From the NCBI GenBank assembly GCA_005116895.1, contig SWDO01000021.1, positions 192,576 to 228,810 of the forward strand: DNA of 36,235 nt, in the 5' to 3' direction. The position numbers and the translations under genes are program-made. This document shows positions 1 through 8,181 of the stretch, piece by piece. Source of the DNA: Nitrospira sp. (GTDB taxonomy: Bacteria > Nitrospirota > Nitrospiria > Nitrospirales > Nitrospiraceae). Below the pieces are notes generated by a model that did not search any database, was not told the origin of the DNA, and saw nothing but the letters and a program-made list of their open reading frames with translations. The stretch's first letter is position 1; each line of letters opens with the position of its first letter.

Positions 1-1026
1 CCCCTCTAACAAGGCCCGCTCGACCGTTTCAAGCGCCCGGGTCACGAGTTCAATCCGATCGTAGAACGGCGTAATTGTGACGCCATCCGGCAATAGGCGA
101 TTGATCAATCCCACCTTCTCCTTCACCGCGGAAACAACCTGTCGGCTGTTTCCTCCGCGCAGCATGACGGCGATACCTTGCATCACTTCGCCGGTTCCGT
201 CTCGTGTGACGCCGCCCAAGCGAATAGCATGTCCCTGACGAACCTCCGCCACATCCCTCAGGTAGATCGGCGTCCCCTGACGGGCCGTCACGACAATGCG
301 TTCCAAATCCTCAGCCGACCGTGCCAGCCCCTGGCCATAGACCACCAACTTATCGCCGCCTCGCTCGATGTAACTGCCGCTGGCATTTTGGTTATTCTCC
401 GTCACCGCTGTCTGAACCTGCCGCAAGGTAAGGCCCAGGCTGGTCAAGCGATTGGGATCCACGAGCACCTGGTACTGCTTCGACAATCCACCCAGAGTAT
501 CAACGTCCGCCAGCCCTGGTACGGCCCGCAGCATCGGACGAATCACCCAATCATGGAGTGTCCGTAATTCCCTAAGGCTCTGTGATGGCCCCTCCACAAG
601 ATACATGAAGACTTCGCTGAGCCCCGTACTCACAGGCCCGAGGACTGGTTCGGCCCCCGGCGGCAACTGTGAACGGACCTGAGCCAGCCGTTCGAAAACC
701 AGCTGCCGGGCAAAATAGTTATCCACCGTCTCTCCAAACACCACCGTAATCACTGAGATCCCGAACCGCGAGATTGATCGAAGTTCAGTTTTCCCAGGCA
801 AGTTAATCAATTCAATCTCAAGCGGAAATGTCACGAGGCGCTCGATTTCCGGAGGCGCTAGAGCAGGAACACGGGTAATGACCTGGACTTGGACCGGCGT
901 CACATCAGGGAAGGCATCAATCGGCACATGAAGGAACGCGACCACTCCGCCGATACTCACGCCGAACGCCGCCAGCAGCACACTGACCCGCTGCTCAAGT
1001 GATGCGCGGATCAGCCGTTCGATCAC
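1..1026 (-). CDS. CzcA/CusA-type heavy-metal RND efflux transporter (N-terminal part, cut by window edge)
   Basis: Inner-membrane proton-driven pump of a tripartite metal efflux system. The frame is open from a GTG at 1026 to the window start (342 codons) and reads VIERLIRASLEQRVSV at its N-terminus. It then shows the first membrane helix and the periplasmic porter signature of the HME-RND family: PIDAFPDVTPVQVQV, RSISRFGISVITVVF and DNYFARQLVFERL. The GTG start overlaps the TGA stop of the upstream adaptor gene as GTGA, so the two are translationally coupled. Full-length relatives exceed 1000 residues; the remaining two thirds lie outside the window. The metal cannot be told from this part. 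Neighbouring copper ATPase and His-rich protein favour copper/silver or a broad divalent range. Confidence 0.9.
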   Translation of the reverse strand, partial: MIERLIRASLEQRVSVLLAAFGVSIGGVVAFLHVPIDAFPDVTPVQVQVITRVPALAPPEIERLVTFPLEIELINLPGKTELRSISRFGISVITVVFGETVDNYFARQLVFERLAQVRSQLPPGAEPVLGPVSTGLSEVFMYLVEGPSQSLRELRTLHDWVIRPMLRAVPGLADVDTLGGLSKQYQVLVDPNRLTSLGLTLRQVQTAVTENNQNASGSYIERGGDKLVVYGQGLARSAEDLERIVVTARQGTPIYLRDVAEVRQGHAIRLGGVTRDGTGEVMQGIAVMLRGGNSRQVVSAVKEKVGLINRLLPDGVTITPFYDRIELVTRALETVERALLEG

Positions 1027-2240
1027 AGCGGGCCTCCCATCGACATCTGACCGCGAAGCGCTTCAGACTTGAGCGCGTAACTGCCTTCCGTCACAACCTC
1101 ATCGCCTTCCTTCACTCCGGCCTTGACCTCGACGTATTCGTTCGACGACTCTCCGATTGTTACTTCGAGCCATTCAAACCGACGCGAGCCTCGTGTGACA
1201 AATACCATGGTGCGGTTACCGACCTGCTGCAACGCGGTACGCGGTATGGTCAAAACCGATTGTTCCTGCGTGCGTACCGTCACCTCGGCGAACATTTCCG
1301 GACGTAAACGCCGATCCGAGTTGGGAATCTGCAAACGTGCCGTAACCGTCCTTGTGGCCGGATCGATCATGGCACCGATATAGGTAATGGCGCCGTGAAA
1401 TACTGTATCCGGATAGGCGGCGACTCGAACCTCCACCGCAAGTCCGGTTTTCAGTGTGCTGATCTGCTGCTCTGGAAAGTCCGCCCTGACCCACACCGTG
1501 GAGAGATCCGCCACGGTGAAAAGCGTCTTACTCGAGTCGACCACTTCGCCGACCGTCGCATTCCGCTCGATGATTTCACTGGAGAAGGGAGCCCGCAGAA
1601 ATACCTGAGCCACTTCGGCATGGGGCAACCGTTCAGCAGATAGCCGCTCAATTTCGCGTTCCGACATACCTAACAAGTGAAGTTTCTCTTCTGCTGCGTA
1701 GAGCTCGGCCTTGGCATTTTCATGCTCGGCTTCCCGCCGTTGATATTCGCTAATCCCGATCGCACCTTCGGCCGAGAGCGCCTTGGCCCGTTCAAAGGCC
1801 TTTTCCACCACTCTCATCGCCGTGCGCCGCTTGCGATATTCCAGCTGTGCCTCACCAAACGCCGGACTATCGAGCAACATGAGCCGCTCTCCAGATTGCA
1901 CCCGATCGCCAAGATTGGCATAGACGGCTACGATGCGTCCCGGCACTCGTGGGCCGAGATGGGCCAGCCGGTTCTCATTGGGCAAAATCTTTCCTCCCTG
2001 CGCCTTCAGCGACATTCGCATGGAACGGTGCGCCACCCGCTCAGTATGAATCTGTGAGAGCATTGAACTCCCATCCGGCAGCTCAATCACACCTGCTTGA
2101 GTCGCAGGTGGTATCGCTTGCGGAGGCCTTTTCTGCGTCTCGTCCTGTGTCGGCTGGCACGATGCAGATACGGCAGTAGTCGCTACGGCTACAGCAAGCC
2201 GCACAATACATTTCGACGAGATAGCCTTCCAGGAAGCCAT
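1023..2240 (-). CDS. RND efflux periplasmic adaptor lipoprotein (CusB/CzcB type)
   Basis: Membrane-fusion protein linking the RND pump to an outer-membrane channel. The 405-residue protein has a signal segment ending in a lipobox-like VSASC near residue 27. It then has a barrel-sandwich/lipoyl half (RVPGRIVAVYANLGDRVQSGERLMLL is split around it), a helical hairpin at roughly residues 125-190 (EYRKRRTAMRVVEKAFERAK), the returning barrel half (RAPFSSEIIERNATVGEVV) and a C-terminal membrane-proximal domain with KEGDEVVTEGSYALKSE. The start at 2240 follows a GAGGAGAGG ribosome site. Its stop overlaps the start of the pump gene by 4 bp. No outer-membrane channel gene is visible here. Confidence 0.92.
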   Translation of the reverse strand: MASWKAISSKCIVRLAVAVATTAVSASCQPTQDETQKRPPQAIPPATQAGVIELPDGSSMLSQIHTERVAHRSMRMSLKAQGGKILPNENRLAHLGPRVPGRIVAVYANLGDRVQSGERLMLLDSPAFGEAQLEYRKRRTAMRVVEKAFERAKALSAEGAIGISEYQRREAEHENAKAELYAAEEKLHLLGMSEREIERLSAERLPHAEVAQVFLRAPFSSEIIERNATVGEVVDSSKTLFTVADLSTVWVRADFPEQQISTLKTGLAVEVRVAAYPDTVFHGAITYIGAMIDPATRTVTARLQIPNSDRRLRPEMFAEVTVRTQEQSVLTIPRTALQQVGNRTMVFVTRGSRRFEWLEVTIGESSNEYVEVKAGVKEGDEVVTEGSYALKSEALRGQMSMGGPL

Positions 2241-2321
2241 CTTGGCACCTCTCCTCTCACCATGGCCTTTCGTCCAAGGCGTGTCTATAACCCAGCTAGA
2301 TAGAGTGAACGTGCAGGACGT

Positions 2322-2777
2322 CTATGCGAGACGATTCGGAGGACCGCGCGATGGGATGGCGTGAATAAATAGGAAGGAAGATGGAAGAGTGGCGACGCTC
2401 CACCGTATCCAGACATTGTGCTCCATACCGACATCAGCATTCGGCGAAAGCCCGAGCACTTGAATGAGCAGCGGCTTGAGGGATTTGCGATCGGTTGAAT
2501 CGGTCAGTAGCGACAAACCGAACTCTGCATGGCTGTCACCCGAATGTGCGAATTGTGCGTGACCGTGAACTGTCTGCGCTGGTTTGTCGAACTCACAGTC
2601 TAGGTCAGGAGACCATACGGTGTGAACCGTCCCGCCATGAACATGCCCAACTTCTCCATGGCGATGATCGGCCTCGGGATGCACATGGAACAGAGGAGCC
2701 GCCAGCATCCACAAGGATGTCCAGGCCAAGACCATCAGACGAGACCAGGAGAGAATATGACGTCGTGCTACCTTCAT
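2322..2777 (-). CDS. His-rich exported protein, possible metal-binding
   Basis: A 151-residue protein of unknown family. The N-terminus has basic residues followed by a hydrophobic stretch (MVLAWTSLWMLAAPLF), consistent with a signal peptide or anchor. The segment after it is rich in histidine (FHVHPEADHRHGEVGHVHGG, residues about 30-50), with further His at HGHAQFAHSGDSHAEF, as in periplasmic metal-buffering proteins. It sits 81 bp upstream of the adaptor gene on the same strand, so it is probably the first gene of the efflux operon. There is no clear Shine-Dalgarno before the ATG. Function is inferred from composition and context only. Confidence 0.6.
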   Translation of the reverse strand: MKVARRHILSWSRLMVLAWTSLWMLAAPLFHVHPEADHRHGEVGHVHGGTVHTVWSPDLDCEFDKPAQTVHGHAQFAHSGDSHAEFGLSLLTDSTDRKSLKPLLIQVLGLSPNADVGMEHNVWIRWSVATLPSSFLFIHAIPSRGPPNRLA

Positions 2778-2967
2778 AGTAGTAGGCTAGCACAGTGGCT
2801 TAGATGCATCAAACAAGATGCCCTGTGCTGGTCTCGGATGACTCGTGCAGAATGGAGTACTCGATTGAACTGTAGCCAGCCCCCCATGCCCCCGCCTGCT
2901 TGAGCAAGAGACGTCTGGATATCACCTGGTCATTCATCTTCTTTGAGAGCGGCACGCCCAAGCTCTC

Positions 2968-5601
2968 TTAGAGAGGCAGTTTACGTAAGCGCAGCGCATT
3001 CTCAATCACCGACACGGAACTAAATGTCATGGCGGCGCTTGCAATCATGGGGCTCAAGAGGACACCGACGAACGGATAGAGAATCCCGGCGGCGATCGGA
3101 ACTCCCAATGTGTTGTAGACGAACGCGAAGAACAGATTCTGCCGGATGTTGCGCATCGTCCCTCGACTCAACCGGCGCGCTCTCGCGATGGCCCGGAGAT
3201 CGCCCTTGACCAGCGTGACCCCCGCACTTTCCATGGCCACATCGGTCCCGGTTCCCATGGCAATTCCCACGTGCGCCTGCGCCAAAGCCGGCGCATCGTT
3301 GATCCCATCTCCCGCCATGGCCACGACATGTCCGTCTGCTTGGAACCGCTTGATGACCGCCGCCTTTTGCTCGGGCAAGACATCGGCCTGCACTTCGTCG
3401 ATCTGGAGCCTGCGCGCCACCGCCTCAGCGGTCGTCCGATTGTCGCCGGTCAACATGACGATCCGCAGACCTTCACGATGCAATACATCGATGGCTTCCG
3501 GCGTGGTGGACTTAACCGGATCAGCCACACCCAGTAATCCTGCCGGCTTGCCGTCGATCGCCACGAACATCACGGTCTGGCCCTCAAGTCTCAAAGGTTC
3601 AGCCTGCGCCAACAAGGCCGTCGTCTCGATGTTCGACTCGTTGAAAAACAGCGCAGTCCCCACGGTCACTACACGGCCCGCAACCGTACCCGTGACTCCT
3701 TTCCCCGTAAGCGATCGAAAATCTTTCGCGCCAGCCAACGCGAGGCCTTTCTCGCGAGCCCCTGACACAATCGCGCCAGCCAGCGGATGCTCGCTACTCT
3801 GTTCCAATCCACCTGCAAGCCGAAGCAGGTCGATTTCTCTCATATTCGGGAGAGGAGCCACCGTCATCAGACGCGGTTTGCCTTCCGTGAGTGTTCCCGT
3901 TTTATCAACGACCAGCACATCCACCTTTGCCAAGATCTCCAGCGCTTCCGCGTTTCGGATCAACACCCCTGCCGTCGCGCCACGCCCGGTGCCGACCATG
4001 ATCGACATGGGCGTCGCAAGCCCCAAGGCACAGGGACAAGCGATGATCAATACCGCAACCGCGTTCAATAACGCATAGGCCATACGCGGTTCGGGACCAA
4101 GGAACGCCCACATCGCGAAGGTGATGATCGCCACAAGGATCACGATCGGTACAAAATACCCAGCCACAACATCAGCCAACCGTTGAATCGGTGCCCGGGT
4201 ACGCTGGGCCTCGCTGACCATGCGGACAATTTGCGAGAGCAACGTTTCGCGACCGACTCGCTCGGCCCGCATGACGAAACTGCCCGTTCCATTGACCGTC
4301 GCGCCCACCACTTTCTGCCCTGCTCGCTTTTCCACGGGAATCGATTCACCGGTGACCATCGATTCGTCAACGGTACTCGTCCCATCCACGACCACACCAT
4401 CGACGGGTATCTTCTCACCTGGTCGGACGCGTAATCGGTCCCCCACCTGGACCTGGTCCAATGGAATATCGTCCTCGCGGCCATCAGCCCGGACAATCCG
4501 CGCTGTTTTGGGTGCCAGCCCCAAGAGCGCCTTGAGCGCGCTACTGGTTCGACTCCGCGCCCGTAATTCCAGTACCTGCCCCAACAAAACCAGCGCGATG
4601 ATAGCAACCGCTGGTTCAAAGTAGACGGCGAGCGCTCCTCCGTGACCACGGAACGAATCAGGGAATAGGCCTGGCGCGAGAGTTGCCACGACGCTGTAGA
4701 GATAGGCCGCACCGGTACCAAGACCGATGAGGGTAAACATATTCAGGTGGCGATTGACGAGCGAGGCCCACGCTCGTTCAAACAACGGCCACCCGACCCA
4801 GAACACCACCGGCGTCGCCAGCACAAACTGAAACCAGACCAGTGCTTGTCCTGAAAAGAAGTGCTGCAACGGCTGACTCGGCATCATCTCGGAAATCATC
4901 AACGCCAGGATGGGCAAGCCAAGCACAATGCTCTGCCACAATCGGCGAGTCATATCGACCAGCTCAGGATTGGCTTCTTCCATCGTCACCGTACGCGACT
5001 CCAAGGCCATCCCACAGATCGAGCAACTCCCAGGCTCAGCCTGCACAATTTCCGGATGCATGGGACAGGTATATTCAGTCCGCGTGCTCGCAACAGTCAC
5101 GTCCGCTGGCTCCAGCGCCATTCCGCAGACAGGACAGGCGCCCGGTTTGGTTTCCGACACCTCTGGATCCATCGGGCAGACATACTGGACGCTGCCGCCG
5201 GCTGGAACGGACATCGACTTTGGAATGCGCTGGTCAGGTGGGGTCAAATAATAGTCGGAATCGGCTCTGAACTTTTCCAGACATCGAGCGGCACAAAAGT
5301 AATACGTCTTTCCTCGATATTCGTAGGAACCGGCTGCAGTGGCTGGTTGCACCGTCATACCGCACACGGGATCGATTTCGCCGGTCGCCGCTTGCGCCAT
5401 CATCGGCAACGGTTTCCGTGGAGCAGGCATCGTGATCAGATTCAGTGGTTTCTTGCTCAGCGCACGGTCGGGGTCGGCGCGAAATCGTTCCAGGCAGGAG
5501 GTCCCACAGAAATAATAGGTCGTCCCTTTGTAGTCGTACTGACCCGCCGCCTTGGCAGGATCGACCGTCATGCCGCAGATAGGATCGATCGCCATCTTCA
5601 T
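2968..5601 (-). CDS. Copper-translocating P1B-type ATPase with two YHS and two heavy-metal-binding domains
   Basis: Cation pump of 877 residues that would export Cu(+) across the inner membrane using ATP. The usual HMA domain is absent. Instead there are two YHS domains (about residues 4-45 and 76-120; DPICGMTV and DPVCGMTV, each followed by YYFCxxxCLEKF-like Cys pairs). Two heavy-metal-binding (HMBD) repeats follow (YVCPMDPEV...CPVCGM and [10 protein letters not shown]...CSICGM, about 139-205). The core has the CPC motif at C522-P523-C524 in a transmembrane helix, phosphorylated Asp at D566 in DKTGT, the TGES actuator motif, an SEHPL nucleotide-binding motif and the [12 protein letters not shown] hinge. 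The first HMBD has CPMDPE where CPMHPE is usual. It is 48 bp upstream of the dsbA-like gene's distal end, on the same strand. Confidence 0.95.
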   Translation of the reverse strand: MKMAIDPICGMTVDPAKAAGQYDYKGTTYYFCGTSCLERFRADPDRALSKKPLNLITMPAPRKPLPMMAQAATGEIDPVCGMTVQPATAAGSYEYRGKTYYFCAARCLEKFRADSDYYLTPPDQRIPKSMSVPAGGSVQYVCPMDPEVSETKPGACPVCGMALEPADVTVASTRTEYTCPMHPEIVQAEPGSCSICGMALESRTVTMEEANPELVDMTRRLWQSIVLGLPILALMISEMMPSQPLQHFFSGQALVWFQFVLATPVVFWVGWPLFERAWASLVNRHLNMFTLIGLGTGAAYLYSVVATLAPGLFPDSFRGHGGALAVYFEPAVAIIALVLLGQVLELRARSRTSSALKALLGLAPKTARIVRADGREDDIPLDQVQVGDRLRVRPGEKIPVDGVVVDGTSTVDESMVTGESIPVEKRAGQKVVGATVNGTGSFVMRAERVGRETLLSQIVRMVSEAQRTRAPIQRLADVVAGYFVPIVILVAIITFAMWAFLGPEPRMAYALLNAVAVLIIACPCALGLATPMSIMVGTGRGATAGVLIRNAEALEILAKVDVLVVDKTGTLTEGKPRLMTVAPLPNMREIDLLRLAGGLEQSSEHPLAGAIVSGAREKGLALAGAKDFRSLTGKGVTGTVAGRVVTVGTALFFNESNIETTALLAQAEPLRLEGQTVMFVAIDGKPAGLLGVADPVKSTTPEAIDVLHREGLRIVMLTGDNRTTAEAVARRLQIDEVQADVLPEQKAAVIKRFQADGHVVAMAGDGINDAPALAQAHVGIAMGTGTDVAMESAGVTLVKGDLRAIARARRLSRGTMRNIRQNLFFAFVYNTLGVPIAAGILYPFVGVLLSPMIASAAMTFSSVSVIENALRLRKLPL

Positions 5602-5622
5602 CCAATCCTCTTCACGCCCTAC

Positions 5623-5650
5623 GTTTCACGCTTCACGTTTCACTTCTCAC
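5623..5650. repeat. Heptamer tandem repeat (GTTTCAC-like, four units)
   Basis: Four consecutive 7-bp units read gtttcac, gcttcac, gtttcac, ttctcac. They fill the gap between the DsbA-like gene and the copper ATPase gene. The same heptamer (gtttcan) is the unit of the larger inverted array at 35581-35670, so it is a dispersed repeat in this genome. Confidence 0.6.
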
Positions 5651-6306
5651 TACCTTTTCGAATCTGCTTCAAGAATGCTCCGGATAATGATGATGACGTT
5701 CTCAGGTGTCATATTCGCACCATCGACTTTGATGTTGCCGTCCAACAGGAGCGACGGGGTGGATGACACCTTGATCCGTTCGCCCCATCGACGCCCCTCT
5801 TCGAACAGCTTGGCCGGCTTTCCACTTTCCATTCCCATTTCGAACGTGTTGACGTCCAACCCGACCTCCCGGATCAACATGGCGCGAATGGAACGATCCA
5901 GCACCCCATCAAGCTTTTCCTTGTGAATGATGCGGAACAAGACAGCCTTCATCTGATCGCCTTTGCCCATCAGTTTTGCCTGCTCATACATGTCAAACGG
6001 GGTCGGCAGCTTCCCGGGAATCACAGGAAATCCGACCATCGTGACCTCAACCTTATTCCCAAATTCCTTCAGTAGCAGAGGGACCCCTGCCTCCTCGAAG
6101 TGATGACAATGCGGACAATAGAAATCCGCAAATTCGATCACCTTCACCTTGCCTGGTTGATGAGTCGACGGCTCATCCTTGAGGATCTCGAACTTGCCCT
6201 TCAGTTCCGGCTTGTCCACAGCGGCACTCACCGGCGCATGAACAAACCCGATCGCACCCACCACGACAAGCACACACGTCCAGATCGATATCGTCCGACC
6301 GTTCAT
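5650..6306 (-). CDS. DsbA-family thiol:disulfide oxidoreductase
   Basis: Periplasmic thioredoxin-fold protein of 218 residues. It has a signal peptide (hydrophobic VLVVVGAIGFVHAPVSAA), then a thioredoxin half with the active site C64-P65-H66-C67 in FADFYCPHCHHFEE, a helical insertion (residues about 100-165) and the cis-proline loop SSTPSLLLDG. CPHC is the classic strongly oxidising DsbA motif. The start follows AAAGGAG at a good distance. It lies directly upstream of the copper ATPase on the same strand. This suggests a role in keeping thiols of exported metal proteins correct under copper stress, but general oxidative folding is equally possible. Confidence 0.92.
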   Translation of the reverse strand: MNGRTISIWTCVLVVVGAIGFVHAPVSAAVDKPELKGKFEILKDEPSTHQPGKVKVIEFADFYCPHCHHFEEAGVPLLLKEFGNKVEVTMVGFPVIPGKLPTPFDMYEQAKLMGKGDQMKAVLFRIIHKEKLDGVLDRSIRAMLIREVGLDVNTFEMGMESGKPAKLFEEGRRWGERIKVSSTPSLLLDGNIKVDGANMTPENVIIIIRSILEADSKR

Positions 6307-6342
6307 CTGAAACTCCTTTCACGGGTAAATAGTCGTGCCCCA

Positions 6343-6348
6343 TTATAG
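6343..6348 (-). promoter_or_regulatory. Candidate -10 box for the dsbA-like gene
   Basis: Reading on the minus strand there is a perfect TATAAT about 37 bp before the ATG at 6306. No convincing -35 hexamer stands 16-18 bp upstream, so it is a candidate only. It lies back to back with the plus-strand -10 of the Slp-like gene. Confidence 0.4.
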
Positions 6349-6373
6349 CGGATGGAGCGCCTCCTTGTGCTCT

Positions 6374-6381
6374 GTTATACT
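6374..6381 (+). promoter_or_regulatory. Extended -10 box placing transcription start at the ATG of the Slp-like gene
   Basis: TGTTATACT is an extended -10 element (TGnTATACT). It ends 6 bp before the ATG at 6388, so transcription would start at or next to the start codon and give a leaderless mRNA. There is no Shine-Dalgarno in the upstream 15 bp, which fits. The -35 region is weak. Confidence 0.45.
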
Positions 6382-6387
6382 CTTGTC

Positions 6388-6933
6388 ATGCGAATATCTT
6401 GGCCTGTTTGGATCGCGTCGGTGCTGTTGATTGTATCCGGCTGTGCCTCAAACGGAAACCTGACCGGCGCCAGGCCTGCAGCCCCTTCTCAAATTAGTTA
6501 TGCGCAGGTGCAGGAGACACCAGGATCATACAACGGACAGCCGGTGACGTTCGGAGGAAAGGTGCTGGGCGCAAGGCGCTTGAAGGAAGGAACAAGAATC
6601 GAAATTCTTCAATTGGCGCTGGACTCCTCTCTTCAGCCAACCATGGACCTCAGCAAATCCCAGGGCCGATTCATCGCGATGCAGAAGCAATTCCTTGATC
6701 CCGCAACGATCCCTCCCGGTACATTTGTCACCGTTACCGGAGAACTGGCTGGATCCGTCACCCTTCCACTCGATGAAACGGAGTACACCTACCCGCTTCT
6801 CAACGTCACCAATCTGCGCGTGTGGACCGAGAACGACGAGGAGCCTCCTCGCATTCGTCGTCCCATCGGCCCTGGTCCCTATTGGGGCCCCTACTGGTCT
6901 CCATACTGGCACGCCTGGCCCTACTATTGGTAA
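6388..6933 (+). CDS. Slp-family outer-membrane lipoprotein
   Basis: The protein from the ATG at 6388 has a clear lipoprotein signal: MRISWPVWIASVLL then VSGC with the lipidated Cys at residue 20. An upstream in-frame ATG at 6352 exists, but it would put 12 extra residues before the signal and disagrees with the -10 box position. The mature part matches the Slp family pattern (ISYAQVQETPGSYNGQPV, GGKVLGARRLKEGTRIEILQ, then GRFIA and a PGTFVTVTGEL barrel-like segment). The last 20 or so residues are rich in Tyr, Trp and Pro with repeated PYW. The family's function is poorly known; in enterobacteria it is a starvation or acid-linked outer-membrane lipoprotein. Confidence 0.85.
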   Translation: MRISWPVWIASVLLIVSGCASNGNLTGARPAAPSQISYAQVQETPGSYNGQPVTFGGKVLGARRLKEGTRIEILQLALDSSLQPTMDLSKSQGRFIAMQKQFLDPATIPPGTFVTVTGELAGSVTLPLDETEYTYPLLNVTNLRVWTENDEEPPRIRRPIGPGPYWGPYWSPYWHAWPYYW

Positions 6934-7194
6934 GCGCGTCTCGCACAAGACACTGTCTCTGATCCCGCGCCAGGCCATGAGTGCCCAAAAGGGATGAAGA
7001 ACGCAGCTCCCATGTCCGCTGTGGTGGATACCGATATTGGCAGGTCTTGAGTGCCATACCGTCAACGCTCGATACCTTCGCCTCATATCTACGCACTGCC
7101 CACATCTTGGTGGGCTCAAATGACATCTGGTACTCTTTCGTATGGGCACTATGGTAAATCAGGTGCACGGATACGAAACGATTGAGGAACAGGC

Positions 7195-8181
7195 ATGACC
7201 AAAGTCGCACAGCACAATGACCGACGGACAACACACACCCCTTCCAGCCTAAGCTCGTCCGTCGTGACCACACTGAAGGAACAGATCGTTCACTGGCACT
7301 ACCCGCCGGACCACCGGTTAACGGAAGACGAATTGTGCAAGACCTTCGGCGTGAGCCGCAGTCCGGTTCGGGAGGCGCTCCGGGTGCTGGCAACCGACGG
7401 CTTCGTTAAAAAACTACCGAATCGGAGTTACGCGGTCAATCAGTATACCATCGAAGAAATCGAGGAACTGTACGAGGTGCGCTTGGCCTTGGAACTCTAT
7501 ACCGTCGAACGCCTCGCGACCAAGAAGCAGACGATACAGCTTGCGGCCGAGCTGGCTGACCTCAAACAAACCTGGACCGAACTCTTGAAGGAATCGTCCA
7601 AGAAGCCAGAGGAATTCGCCATACTGGACACGCTCTTTCACGACACATTGGCCCGAGTCTTGGGAAATAAGTCCCTTCTGCGGCACCTTCGGACCATCAA
7701 TGAACGGTTGAGGCTGTTTCGAATGCTTCTGAATGTCCTTTGTAAATCGCTCCAGCACTTCCTCCGTTGGGCTCCGTTTTCGGAGCTTCTCATAAAGGCC
7801 ATACTGTTCAACGATGCGCCAGAGCGTGGCTCGACTGAGAACTTGTTGCTTGATCGTCTCGATGCGCTGATCGGCATAGGTCGCGATCGCCGACCGAACC
7901 AGATCCGGGGGAATCTCTTGCTCCTCAATGAGAATCGTGGCAGTCGAGCGATAGACGGATGGAAGGAGAAATGCCAGCGCGGTACTCGCGGCCATGAGTG
8001 CCGCCCAGACCACCAGAATCACGGTTCGGCGCCGGCGCAAGAGAACCAGATAGTCCGGCAATGTCCGCGCACGCGCGGCTGCCCGTCCCTGCAATTTCTG
8101 ATCTTGACTCATCGCGACACTGACCATTTATCGCCTCCGTACGTCAACATGATAAAAGTCGAATTTGAATTGTACCGTTGA
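7195..8181 (+). CDS. GntR-family regulator, 3'-truncated, reading on into antisense of wzz
   Basis: Residues 1 to about 178 (7195-7728) are a GntR/FCD regulator. They comprise a winged helix-turn-helix (about residues 18-85; FGVSRSPVREALRVLATDGF is the recognition region) and the first helices of the FCD effector domain (EELYEVRLALELYTVERLA, DTLFHDTLARVLGN, NERLRLFRML). The frame then runs about 150 codons through sequence that is plainly the antisense of the Wzz gene, so those residues are not natural FCD protein. Complete FCD domains need about 40-60 more residues, including a C-terminal helix that helps bind ligand, so ligand control is probably lost. The start follows GAGGAACAGGC. Real gene content should be taken as ending near 7728. 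Confidence 0.8.
   Translation: MTKVAQHNDRRTTHTPSSLSSSVVTTLKEQIVHWHYPPDHRLTEDELCKTFGVSRSPVREALRVLATDGFVKKLPNRSYAVNQYTIEEIEELYEVRLALELYTVERLATKKQTIQLAAELADLKQTWTELLKESSKKPEEFAILDTLFHDTLARVLGNKSLLRHLRTINERLRLFRMLLNVLCKSLQHFLRWAPFSELLIKAILFNDAPERGSTENLLLDRLDALIGIGRDRRPNQIRGNLLLLNENRGSRAIDGWKEKCQRGTRGHECRPDHQNHGSAPAQENQIVRQCPRTRGCPSLQFLILTHRDTDHLSPPYVNMIKVEFELYR
7414..8112 (-). CDS. Wzz-type polysaccharide chain-length protein, truncated (homologous part about 7729-8112)
   Basis: Start at 8112 because its ATG overlaps the TGA of the upstream barrel gene as ATGA. The first 128 residues are the N-terminus of a Wzz/EpsB-type co-polymerase: cytoplasmic LPDYLVLLRRRR, one membrane helix (TVILVVWAALMAASTALAFL), then the periplasmic YRSTATILIEEQEIPPDLVRS, ADQRIETIKQQVLSR and the FTKDIQ segment. 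Family members in exosortase loci are around 500 residues with a second membrane helix. From about 7728 downward the frame reads the antisense of the GntR gene, so the coiled-coil domain and second helix are missing. It is probably non-functional in chain-length control. It is the last gene of EPS unit A. Confidence 0.8.
   Translation of the reverse strand: MSQDQKLQGRAAARARTLPDYLVLLRRRRTVILVVWAALMAASTALAFLLPSVYRSTATILIEEQEIPPDLVRSAIATYADQRIETIKQQVLSRATLWRIVEQYGLYEKLRKRSPTEEVLERFTKDIQKHSKQPQPFIDGPKVPQKGLISQDSGQCVVKERVQYGEFLWLLGRFLQEFGPGLFEVSQLGRKLYRLLLGREAFDGIEFQGQAHLVQFLDFFDGILIDRVTPIR

Noticed and set aside
1395..1643. Short plus-strand frames opposite the efflux adaptor gene
   Set aside because: Shadow frames with no ribosome site or recognisable protein features.
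3146..4078. Long plus-strand open frame opposite the copper ATPase
   Set aside because: Antisense shadow of a highly conserved gene; no start signal and low-complexity Ser/Thr/Ala composition.
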